Below are positions 1 through 5,311 of a stretch of 5,387 nucleotides of DNA, in pieces. Below the pieces are notes generated by a model. That model did not search any database and was not told where the DNA came from. It saw only the letters and a program-made list of their open reading frames with translations. Source of the DNA: Actinomycetes bacterium (lineage in GTDB: Bacteria > Actinomycetota > Actinomycetes > Actinomycetales > Cellulomonadaceae); assembly GCA_023388235.1 (NCBI GenBank), contig JAEWGQ010000135.1, positions 1 through 5,387 on the forward strand, given 5' to 3'. Numbering within the stretch: the first letter of the stretch is position 1; each line of letters begins with the position of its first letter. The position numbers and the translations under genes were made by a program.

Positions 1-22
1 GCACCGGCTTGCGGCAGGACGC

Positions 23-58
23 CCGCTCACGGCGCGACGTCCGCTCACGGCGCGACGT
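23..58. repeat. 18-bp direct tandem repeat, two exact copies
   Basis: The unit CCGCTCACGGCGCGACGT occurs at 23-40 and again, identically, at 41-58. The next 18 bases (59-76) match it at about 13 of 18 positions, so a decayed third copy is likely. It lies about 120 bp upstream of the methyltransferase start. Its function is unknown. Replication slippage in GC-rich noncoding DNA is the simplest explanation. Confidence 0.8.
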
Positions 59-163
59 CCGCCGGCGGCGCCGCGTCCGCCGATCGATGCGGGCGCCTGC
101 CGACGACGTGCCGCGCCGCCGGGCACCCGACCTTCGGCCCGCGGCCGGCGGGAGCGGCGGCCC

Positions 164-169
164 TAGGCT
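164..169 (+). promoter_or_regulatory. Candidate -10 element for a leaderless methyltransferase mRNA
   Basis: TAGGCT fits the actinobacterial TANNNT -10 consensus. Exactly seven bases (170-176) separate it from the GTG at 177, so transcription would be expected to begin at or next to the start codon. No Shine-Dalgarno sequence sits at a usable distance from that GTG, which agrees with a leaderless transcript. No clear -35 box (TTGAC-like) is visible 16-18 bp upstream. This is inferred from position and consensus only. Confidence 0.5.
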
Positions 170-176
170 CACGCGC

Positions 177-815
177 GTGACCGACGACGTGACCCGGGCG
201 GTGCGCGACCGGTTCGACCGGCGCGCCGCCACGTACGACGAGAGCGCCATGCACCAGGGCCTCGCGACGGCGGTGGCGGACTTCGCCGCGGTCGAGCCCG
301 GCGCCGTGGTGCTCGACGTCGCGACGGGGACGGGGCTGGTGCTGCGCGCCCTGCGGGACCGGCGCGGGGTCGACCCGGCGCGCACGGTCGGCGTCGACGT
401 GTCGGCCGGCATGCTCGCCGTCGCACGCGAGGCCCTGCCCGGGGCGACGCTGGTCGAGGCCGACGCCCGGGCGCTGCCGCTGCCGGACGCCTCGGTCGAC
501 CTGGTCACGTGCGTGACCGGCCTGCACCTGATCCCCGGCACGGCGGAGGTGCTCGCCGAGTGGGCGCGCGTGCTCCGCCCGGGCGGCACGGTGGTCACCG
601 CGTCGTTCGCGGTGTTCGACGCCGAGCGCCACCACCAGGAGCTCACCGCCCCCGGCGCGACGCCGCCCTACCCGATGCAGCACGAGCCGTTCCGGACGCC
701 GCAGGCCCTCGGCGCCGTGGTCGCCCCGGCGGGCCTGGCGGTCCTGCGGCACCGGGAGTGGACGGACGGGCACGACCCCCTGCTCCTCGCCGAGCTCGCG
801 CACCGCCCCGACTGA
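177..815 (+). CDS. Class I SAM-dependent methyltransferase (UbiE/Methyltransf_11-like)
   Basis: This encodes a 212-aa cytoplasmic protein with the Rossmann-like fold of class I methyltransferases, which transfer a methyl group from S-adenosylmethionine. An N-terminal helix (RDRFDRRAATYD, about residues 10-21) is typical of UbiE/BioC-like proteins. The SAM-binding motif I is VLDVATGTG (45-53). The acidic residue at the end of strand 2 is D74 in VGVDVSAGM. Motif II is EADARALPLPDASVDLV (94-110), and the post-motif is RVLRPGGTVV (131-140). The C-terminal part is short, so it looks like a minimal one-domain enzyme. The substrate cannot be read from sequence; menaquinone methylation is not supported by context. 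I chose the GTG at 177 because the homology-like region begins right after it and a -10-like hexamer lies 7 nt upstream. Earlier in-frame starts (9, 87) would add a low-complexity Arg-rich leader. The gene is single and faces the downstream operon convergently across the repeat array. Confidence 0.87.
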   Translation: MTDDVTRAVRDRFDRRAATYDESAMHQGLATAVADFAAVEPGAVVLDVATGTGLVLRALRDRRGVDPARTVGVDVSAGMLAVAREALPGATLVEADARALPLPDASVDLVTCVTGLHLIPGTAEVLAEWARVLRPGGTVVTASFAVFDAERHHQELTAPGATPPYPMQHEPFRTPQALGAVVAPAGLAVLRHREWTDGHDPLLLAELAHRPD

Positions 816-843
816 CACCCGGACGCCCCACCCCCGCGCCCTG

Positions 844-902
844 GTGAGGGGAGCGTTCGGACGCGACACGCCGGGCGTGTCCGGCAGAACCCTCCCCTGA
901 CG
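844..902. terminator. Palindromic unit, copy 1 (possible bidirectional terminator)
   Basis: The outer arms GTGAGGGGAGCGTTC (844-858) and 887-901 are inverted complements with two mismatches; one comes from a G at 899 where the other copies have C. The inner arms GACACGCC (865-872) and GGCGTGTC (874-881) pair perfectly around one base. The copy begins 28 bp after the methyltransferase stop, so it could end that transcript. There is no T-tract, which is common for actinobacterial hairpins. The structure is seen directly; the terminator role is inferred. Confidence 0.5.
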
Positions 903-957
903 CGCGAGCCGCCACCGGGCGGGCCGCCACCGAGCGAGCGGGACGTGGCCCGGCCTC

Positions 958-1016
958 GTGAGGGGAGCGTTCGGACGCAACACGCCGGGCGTGTCCGGCA
1001 GAACCCTCCCCTCACG
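958..1016. terminator. Palindromic unit, copy 2 (middle)
   Basis: This has the same architecture as its neighbours. The 15-base outer arms (958-972 and 1001-1015) pair with one mismatch. The inner stem is one pair shorter because A979 replaces the G found at 865 and 1093. It is identical to copy 3 except at that base. Confidence 0.5.
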
Positions 1017-1071
1017 GACGAGCCGCCACCGGGCGAGCCGCCACCGGGCGAGCGGGACGTGGCCCCGCCTC

Positions 1072-1130
1072 GTGAGGGGAGCGTTCGGACGCGACACGCC
1101 GGGCGTGTCCGGCAGAACCCTCCCCTCACG
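1072..1130. terminator. Palindromic unit, copy 3 (best-formed)
   Basis: The outer arms 1072-1086 and 1115-1129 pair at 14 of 15 positions, with an internal C/C mismatch near the loop side. The asymmetric internal loop is GGACGC on the left and CGGCA on the right. The inner stem is 1093-1100 with 1102-1109, eight perfect pairs around G1101. An alternative inner pairing, CGGAC with GTCCG, is also possible. The unit lies 85 bp past the stop of the convergent SDR gene, so it could terminate that operon from the right. Confidence 0.5.
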
Positions 1131-1133
1131 GGC

Positions 1134-1212
1134 GAGCGGCCACCGGGCCCGCGAGCGGCCACCGCGCGGGCCGCCACCCGGCGAGCGGGCACCGGGCGAG
1201 CGGGGCGCGGGC
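1134..1212. repeat. Degenerate 15-bp tandem motif array
   Basis: Five 15-bp units close to GAGCSGCCACCGGGC sit at 1134-1148, 1153-1167, 1168-1182, 1183-1197 and 1198-1212, the last four directly abutting. The same motif builds the intervals between the palindromes: 906-920, 921-935 and the variant GAGCGGGACGTGGCC at 936-950, then 1020-1034, 1035-1049 and the variant again at 1050-1064. The run ends 3 bp short of the SDR stop codon. No function is evident. Confidence 0.75.
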
Positions 1213-1215
1213 CCG

Positions 1216-2016
1216 TCAGAACGTCGCGACCGAGCCGCCGTCCACCCGGTAGTTCGACCCGGTCACGAAGCTCGCCCGCTCGGACACCAGCAGCGCGATC
1301 ACGGACGCGACCTCGTCCACATCGCCGCGCCGGTCGAGCACGATGCCCGGGCGCTCCTCGGCGAGGAACGACGCGATCGCCTCGTCCCGGTCGGTCCCGC
1401 GCTCCTCGGCCCGGCGGTCCATCATCGCGTCGGTCATGGGGGTGGCGACGAACGCCGGGGACACCGCGTTCACCAGCACGCCGTCGGCCCCGTACGCCTT
1501 GGACAGGCCCTTGGCGAGGGACAGCACCGCGGCCTTGGCCGCGCAGTACGGCAGCTCGTCGACGTACGGCTGCAGCCCGTCCTCGGAGGCGAGCAGGACG
1601 ATCCGCCCCCAGCCGGCCTCGCGCATCCCGCCGAGCACGGCGCGCACCACCCGGACGGCCGCGAGCAGGTCGACGTCGAGCGTGCGGAGCCACCCGGCGT
1701 CGTCGATCTCGTGGAACGGTCCCTGCGGCCCGGTGACGCCCGCGGCGTGCACGAGGATCTCCGGCGCCCCGAACGTCTCGCGCGCCCGGGCGACGAGGGC
1801 GTCCACGGCGTCCGGGTCGGTGAGGTCCGCGACCACCGGCAGCAGGCGGTGGGTGCCGGCACCGAGGTCCGCCACCGCGGCGTCGAGCGCGTCCGGGACG
1901 CGGTCGGTGAGCACGACGCGCGCGCCCTCGGCGAGCAGCAGCCGCGCGGTCGCGAGCCCGATGCCGGAGTCCCCGCCCGTGACGAGCGCGACGCGGTCGG
2001 TGAGTCCCAGGTCCAT
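1216..2016 (-). CDS. SDR family NAD(P)-dependent oxidoreductase (classical)
   Basis: This is a 266-aa soluble dehydrogenase/reductase of usual classical-SDR length. The Rossmann cofactor motif is TGGDSGIG (13-20). D38 at the end of strand 2 (VVLTDR) suggests preference for NAD(H) over NADP(H). D64 in VVADLTDP would contact the adenine ring. The NAAG motif appears as HAAG (90-93). The catalytic Ser is S144 in LLASEDG, and the YxxxK pair is Y157/K161. The tail FVTGSNYRVDGG (250-261) is the standard SDR C-terminal strand. Two departures are visible: His for the first Asn of NAAG, and Asp116 where the tetrad Asn usually lies. The Ser-Tyr-Lys triad is intact, so activity is likely. The substrate is unknown; glucose/sugar dehydrogenase or 3-oxoacyl-reductase-like roles are both compatible. 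The ATG start has a strong GAGGAGG upstream. It is the last gene of the three-gene operon, 9 nt after the GH15 stop. Confidence 0.92.
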   Translation of the reverse strand: MDLGLTDRVALVTGGDSGIGLATARLLLAEGARVVLTDRVPDALDAAVADLGAGTHRLLPVVADLTDPDAVDALVARARETFGAPEILVHAAGVTGPQGPFHEIDDAGWLRTLDVDLLAAVRVVRAVLGGMREAGWGRIVLLASEDGLQPYVDELPYCAAKAAVLSLAKGLSKAYGADGVLVNAVSPAFVATPMTDAMMDRRAEERGTDRDEAIASFLAEERPGIVLDRRGDVDEVASVIALLVSERASFVTGSNYRVDGGSVATF

Positions 2017-2020
2017 GTGT

Positions 2021-2027
2021 CCTCCTC
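2021..2027 (-). promoter_or_regulatory. Ribosome binding site of the 266-aa SDR
   Basis: On the minus strand this reads GAGGAGG, a near-perfect Shine-Dalgarno, 4 nt before the ATG. It overlaps the TGA stop of the GH15 gene (2026-2028), so terminating ribosomes may reload here. It fixes the SDR start and supports co-transcription. Confidence 0.8.
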
Positions 2028-3894
2028 AGTCCTCGCCGGCGAGCGCCGGCGCCAGGGTCAGGGCCGCCTGGACGAGCGCCAGGTGGCTGAGCGCCTGCGG
2101 CAGGTTCCCGAGGAAGTCCCCGGTGCCCGCCTCCACCATCTCGGGCCAGACGCCGACGTCGCTCGCGAACTCCAGCAGCTCGTCCATCCACGCGCGGGCC
2201 TCGTCGGTCCGGCCCACGGCGGCGAGCGCGGTGACGCCCCAGAACCCGCACGCGACGAACGCGCCCTCCTCCTGCGGGGTCCCGGAGTACCGGTGCAGCA
2301 GCGGGCCGGAGCCGAGCTCGGCGCGCAGGGCGTCGACGGTGCGGCTCATCCGCTCGCCGGTGTCGAAGCCGCTGCGGGCGTGCAGCAGCACGGAGGCGTC
2401 CAGGTCGTCGGAGCCCGGCGCCATCACGTACGCGCCGCGCTCCTCGGACCAGCACTCGCGCTCGACCCAGGCGCGGATCCGCTCGGCCTCGGCGCGCCAG
2501 CGGTCGACGTCGCCGGGGATCTGCCCGGCCTCCGCGAGGTGCACGGCGCACCGCAGGGCCTGCCAGCAGCCCATCGCGGACGACGTGTGGTGCCGCTCGT
2601 CCGGGAGCTCCCACATGCCGGCGTCGGGCCGGTGCCAGGCGTCCGCGGCGTCGTCGGCGACGCCGGCGAGCATCCGCGCGGTGTCGGCGTCGAGCAGGTT
2701 CCCGGCGTCGACGTAGCCGCGGACGACGGCGAGCAGGTCCCCGTACACCCCGAGCTGGCGCTGCCCGTCGACCCGGTTGCCGACGACGACGGGCCCGGTG
2801 CCGCGCCACCCGGGGACGTGCCGGCGCTCGGGGGCGGGCGGCAGGCGGCCGTCGAGCGTGAAGAACACCCGTGGCCCGTGCTCCCGGAGCGTGCGGAGCA
2901 CCCAGGCGATCGCCGCGTGCACCTCCTCGCGCAGCCCGAAGCCGATCCACGCGTCGAGGGTGTACGCGGCGTCCCGGACCCACGCGTACCGGTAGTCCCA
3001 GTTCTTGCCGCCGGCCCGGCTCTCCGGCACCGACGTGGTGCCGGCGGCGGCGATCGCGCCGGTGGGCTCGTGCAGCAGGAGCTTGAGCACGAGCGCGCTG
3101 CGCTGCACGGCCTTGCCCCACGGCCCGTCGTAGTGGAACTCGCGGCTCCAGGCGCGCCAGTTCGCCACGGTCCGGTCGATGCCCCGGTCGACCTCCTCGG
3201 GGTCCGGCAGCATGACCGGCTCCCGCTCGGTGCCGACCACGGCGACGAGGTGCCGGCTGCCGGCGCGCGCCTCGAACACCCCGGAGCAGCCCTGGTCCTC
3301 GGTGACGACCGTCATCTCGCCGAGCGTGCGCACCCCCAGCGTCACGCCGTCCACCCGCAGCACCGGGCCGTGCAGCGTGGACTGCACCCAGGGCGACGCC
3401 TCGCCGAGCAGCGTGCCCGGCTCGGCGCGCCACGCCATCGGCACGGAGCCGGTGAGGCCCTCGACGCGGCGGGCGAGCTCGCTCCACGGCAGCCGGCCGG
3501 CCACGCCGGTGTTCATCGCCTCGGTGACCCGCACGGAGCCGCCGTCGGTGACGTAGGTCGTCTCCAGCACGTTCGTGCCGACCACGTACTGGCGGCGCAG
3601 CCGGTACGGCACGGTCGGCGCGAGCGCGAACACCCCGCCGCCGTCCGCGTCGAGCAGCGCGGCGAACGCCGGCGGGGTGTCGAGGTCGGGCACCGGGAAC
3701 CAGTCGATCCGCCCGTCGTCCGCGACGAGCGCGACCGTCCGCCCGTCGCCGAGCACGGCGTAGGAGCGCAGGTCGGCGTACCCGTCGGTGCGCGGGGTGG
3801 GGTCGCGGGGCTCGTCGGCGGCGTCGTGCCCGGACCCCTCGGTCGCGTGGTCGGCGTCGCCGTCGAGGTTGCCGAGCCCGGCCTGCTCCGTCAC
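2026..3894 (-). CDS. Glycoside hydrolase family 15 protein (glucoamylase/trehalase-like)
   Basis: This encodes a 622-aa inverting alpha-glucosidase-type enzyme. The GH15 family includes glucoamylases and actinobacterial trehalases, and both release glucose. Residues 1-40 are an acidic, low-complexity leader. The N-terminal beta-sandwich domain follows, with the typical YAVLGDGRTVALVADDG and IDWFPVPDLDTP segments (45-73). The (alpha/alpha)6 catalytic domain starts near 255 and carries NWDYRYAWVRD (298-308), GQRQLGVYGD (377-386), GMWE (426-429) and HHTSSAMGCWQAL (435-447). It continues with RYSGTPQEEGAFVACGFW (535-552) and GVWPEMVEAGTGDFLGNLPQ (581-600). By family alignment from memory, E429 is the likely acid and E585 the likely base; both are retained. 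There is no signal peptide or membrane segment, so it is probably cytoplasmic, acting on glycogen-derived glucan, oligosaccharide or trehalose. The TSS/GCWQAL and WPEM variants suggest a clade distinct from characterised trehalases. The GTG start has a weak GAGG 5 nt upstream, overlapping the previous stop; no better in-frame start precedes the conserved domain. Confidence 0.92.
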   Translation of the reverse strand: MTEQAGLGNLDGDADHATEGSGHDAADEPRDPTPRTDGYADLRSYAVLGDGRTVALVADDGRIDWFPVPDLDTPPAFAALLDADGGGVFALAPTVPYRLRRQYVVGTNVLETTYVTDGGSVRVTEAMNTGVAGRLPWSELARRVEGLTGSVPMAWRAEPGTLLGEASPWVQSTLHGPVLRVDGVTLGVRTLGEMTVVTEDQGCSGVFEARAGSRHLVAVVGTEREPVMLPDPEEVDRGIDRTVANWRAWSREFHYDGPWGKAVQRSALVLKLLLHEPTGAIAAAGTTSVPESRAGGKNWDYRYAWVRDAAYTLDAWIGFGLREEVHAAIAWVLRTLREHGPRVFFTLDGRLPPAPERRHVPGWRGTGPVVVGNRVDGQRQLGVYGDLLAVVRGYVDAGNLLDADTARMLAGVADDAADAWHRPDAGMWELPDERHHTSSAMGCWQALRCAVHLAEAGQIPGDVDRWRAEAERIRAWVERECWSEERGAYVMAPGSDDLDASVLLHARSGFDTGERMSRTVDALRAELGSGPLLHRYSGTPQEEGAFVACGFWGVTALAAVGRTDEARAWMDELLEFASDVGVWPEMVEAGTGDFLGNLPQALSHLALVQAALTLAPALAGED

Positions 3895-3901
3895 GCGCGC
3901 C

Positions 3902-4795
3902 TCACGGGGTCGGCATCCCGCCGTTGACGTTGAGCGTCTCGCCGCTGACGTAGCTGGACTCCGGCGACGCGAGGAACACGTACGCGGGCGCGAGCTCGGC
4001 GGGCTGGCCCGCGCGGCCGTACGGCGTCTGGGTGCCGAAGTCCGGCAGCTTCTCGGGCGGCTGCCCGCCCGCGGTCTGCAGCGGCGTCCAGATCGGGCCG
4101 GGGGCGACGACGTTGACCCGGATGCCCTTCGGGGCGAGCTGCTGCGCGAGCGCCTTGGACATCGTGTTGATGGCGGCCTTCGTCGTCGCGTAGTCCACGA
4201 GGATCGGCGCCGGCTCGTACGCCTGGATCGAGGACGTCGTGATGATGCTCGCGCCCTTCGGGAGGTGCGGCACGGCCTCCTGCACCAGCCAGAACAGGGC
4301 GTGCACGTTGGTGCGGAACGTCTGGTCGAACGACTCCGACGTGAGGTCCGCGATGTCCTCGACGTGCTGCTGCCGGCCGGCGACCACGGCGAGGACGTCG
4401 AGCCCGCCGAGCTCCTCGAGCGCGGTGCGCACGAGCGAGCGGCTGTACGCCTCGTCGGCCACGTCCCCGGGCGCGAGGACGACGGTCCGGCCGGCCTCCC
4501 GCGCGACGGCGGCGACGTGCTCGGCGTCCTCCTGCTCCTCCGGCAGGTAGGACAGCACCAGGTCGGCGCCCTCCCGCGCGAACGCGATGGCGACGGCGCG
4601 CCCGATGCCCGAGTCGCCGCCGGTGACGATCGCCTTGCGGCCCGTCAGCCGGCCCGTGCCGCGGTACGTCTCCTCACCGTGGTCCGCGTGCGGGCGGAGG
4701 TCCGCGTCGAGGCCCGGCCCGTCCTGCGACTGCGCGGGCGGCTGCGGCATCGCGTACTGCGCGATCGGGTCCTGGAACGTGTACTGGTCGGCCAT
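3902..4795 (-). CDS. SDR oxidoreductase, YghA/YdaD (general stress protein 39) type
   Basis: This is a 297-aa NAD(P)-dependent oxidoreductase. Its roughly 50-residue N-terminal extension ([19 protein letters not shown], then [21 protein letters not shown]) characterises the subgroup containing E. coli YghA and B. subtilis YdaD. Cofactor binding is by TGGDSGIG (58-65) and D111 in APGDVAD. Catalytic residues are S189 (TTSSIQAY), Y202 and K206 (DYATTK), with N163 in TNVHALFWL completing the tetrad. APGPIWTPL (231-239) and the C-terminal [14 protein letters not shown] are typical. The usual NNAG reads VVAG (137-140), so both Asn are missing. YdaD belongs to the SigB general stress regulon; a stress role here is an extrapolation. 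The ATG at 4795 follows a GGAGGA and begins at the conserved family start. An upstream ATG (4897) would add 34 unrelated residues and no Shine-Dalgarno supports it. It is first in the operon; the GH15 gene starts 7 nt after its stop. Confidence 0.92.
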   Translation of the reverse strand: MADQYTFQDPIAQYAMPQPPAQSQDGPGLDADLRPHADHGEETYRGTGRLTGRKAIVTGGDSGIGRAVAIAFAREGADLVLSYLPEEQEDAEHVAAVAREAGRTVVLAPGDVADEAYSRSLVRTALEELGGLDVLAVVAGRQQHVEDIADLTSESFDQTFRTNVHALFWLVQEAVPHLPKGASIITTSSIQAYEPAPILVDYATTKAAINTMSKALAQQLAPKGIRVNVVAPGPIWTPLQTAGGQPPEKLPDFGTQTPYGRAGQPAELAPAYVFLASPESSYVSGETLNVNGGMPTP

Positions 4796-4802
4796 GCGAC
4801 GG

Positions 4803-4808
4803 TCCTCC
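4803..4808 (-). promoter_or_regulatory. Ribosome binding site deciding the SDR start at 4795
   Basis: On the minus strand this reads GGAGGA, 7 nt upstream of the ATG at 4793-4795, which is ideal spacing. It is the main reason to reject the longer frame beginning at 4897. Confidence 0.8.
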
Positions 4809-4833
4809 GGGTCTCGGCGGTGACGGACGCAGA

Positions 4834-4858
4834 CGCCCGCCGTCGAACCCGGCGGGCG
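4834..4858 (-). terminator. Hairpin between the small unknown gene and the SDR operon
   Basis: The arms CGCCCGCCG (4834-4842) and CGGCGGGCG (4850-4858) pair perfectly over nine G/C base pairs around a 7-nt loop. The hairpin begins 60 nt after the unknown gene's stop and ends 38 nt before the SDR start. It could terminate the upstream transcript, or be a leader hairpin of the operon mRNA. There is no T-run. No TANNNT hexamer is present in the 4796-4918 gap, so I cannot place an operon promoter there. Confidence 0.4.
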
Positions 4859-4918
4859 CCCGGCCGTCATCGTCGGACGGGCCCCGGCGCCCCGCAACGG
4901 GAGCCGTCGCGCCGCTGG

Positions 4919-5311
4919 TCAGAGGTCCGCGGGGTCGACCAGGAAGCCGGCCATGTCCGCGATCTCGCCGCCGACCTCGGCGTGCACCTCGCGGGCCACG
5001 CCGCGCACGACGCGGGCCGCGCGGCCGCGTGCCACCCGGTGCGGCAGGGACGGGCGCTCGGACTCGAGCTGCTCGACGTCCGGCGCCTCCCAGCGGACCC
5101 GGTAGGCGACGACCTCGCCCTGCGCCCAGTCCAGGCCGGCCAGCACGACCGGCACGTCGAGCTCCGCCGCGACCTCGACCACCACGATGCCGTCGACGCC
5201 GAGGTCGACCTGCACCCCGAACGCCTCCGAGGCCGGCGGGTGCGCCCGCATGTAGGCGTCGAAGGCGTCGGCCTCGGCGTGCAGCCGCCGGCGCTCGCCG
5301 GCGTCGGCCAC
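4919..5311 (-). CDS. Hypothetical protein, 130 aa, possibly 5'-truncated by the window edge
   Basis: I do not recognise this family. The frame reads as a normal soluble acidic protein with no signal peptide, membrane segment or cysteines. It has an N-terminal charged helix (about 5-22, RRRLHAEADAFDAYMR), then alternating hydrophobic strands (VQVDLGVDGIVVVEVAAEL, 33-51; VVLAGLDW, 55-62; VVAYRVRW, 67-74). A basic helix follows (91-111, rich in Arg/Val), then a C-terminal acidic helix. This would suit a small alpha+beta domain. The start given is GTG at 5311, preceded at 11 nt by a GGAGG, a rather long spacing. The frame remains open, with coding-like composition (23 of 25 codons end in G/C), right up to 5387, so the true start may lie outside the window. 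It has the same strand as the operon, but a 123-bp gap containing a hairpin separates them. The overlapping frame at 4867-5373 is a Pro/Arg/Ser-rich shadow. Confidence 0.7.
   Translation of the reverse strand: MADAGERRRLHAEADAFDAYMRAHPPASEAFGVQVDLGVDGIVVVEVAAELDVPVVLAGLDWAQGEVVAYRVRWEAPDVEQLESERPSLPHRVARGRAARVVRGVAREVHAEVGGEIADMAGFLVDPADL

Larger units (their letters stand above)
1..176. other. Upstream region without a supportable gene
   Basis: No convincing coding sequence is visible on either strand here. The plus frame that continues into the methyltransferase translates to an arginine-rich repetitive peptide with no domain character. A minus-strand GTG frame starting inside the 18-bp repeat could in principle be the beginning of a divergent gene running off the left edge, but too little is present to judge. 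The region holds a tandem repeat (23-58) and a candidate -10 hexamer (164-169). Confidence 0.5.
844..1212. repeat. Nested repeat array: 114-bp period (59-bp palindrome plus 15-mer tract)
   Basis: This array fills the gap between two convergent genes. A 59-bp palindromic core occurs at 844-902, 958-1016 and 1072-1130, so the period is exactly 114 bp. The two 55-bp intervals (903-957 and 1017-1071) are also near-identical to each other, making two full 114-bp units plus a third core. The third flank (1131-1212) diverges but is made of the same 15-bp submotif as the intervals. The period is a multiple of three and few stops occur, so long spurious frames run through it. Protein coding is unlikely: the unit is palindromic and reads as Arg/Pro-rich peptide in every direction. 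The array resembles REP-type or intergenic palindromic elements, but I cannot name a family. Confidence 0.9.

Noticed and set aside
9..176. Upstream extension of the methyltransferase to position 9 or 87
   Set aside because: The extra residues are a repetitive Arg-rich stretch created by the 18-bp DNA repeat, and the -10-like hexamer at 164-169 would fall inside the coding sequence.
45..1097. A 350-codon minus-strand frame containing repeated RPNAPLTR-like peptides
   Set aside because: The peptide repeats are translations of the 114-bp DNA repeat, whose length is a multiple of three; the rest is antisense to the methyltransferase.
844..1130. CRISPR array
   Set aside because: The intervals between the 59-bp units are near-identical, not unique spacers; there are only three units, and no cas gene is present.
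844..1130. Integron attC (59-base element) cassettes
   Set aside because: The length coincidence is attractive, but the GTTRRRY/RYYYAAC core sites are absent and there are no cassette ORFs between units.
668..3487. A 939-codon open frame on the minus strand
   Set aside because: It overlaps the GH15 and SDR genes in another frame on the same strand and is dominated by Arg, Ala, Gly and Pro. It crosses the palindromic repeats and the methyltransferase 3' end. It is a shadow frame.
958..3927. A 989-codon open frame on the plus strand, opposite the operon
   Set aside because: It is antisense to three genes with clear catalytic motifs, reads as Arg/His/Gly/Ala-rich sequence without domain character, and begins inside the repeat array. 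Long antisense open frames are expected in very GC-rich DNA.
4796..4897. N-terminal extension of the YghA-type SDR to 4897
   Set aside because: The added 34 residues are Arg/Pro/Gly-rich and span the hairpin. The ATG at 4795 has an ideal Shine-Dalgarno and matches the family's start.
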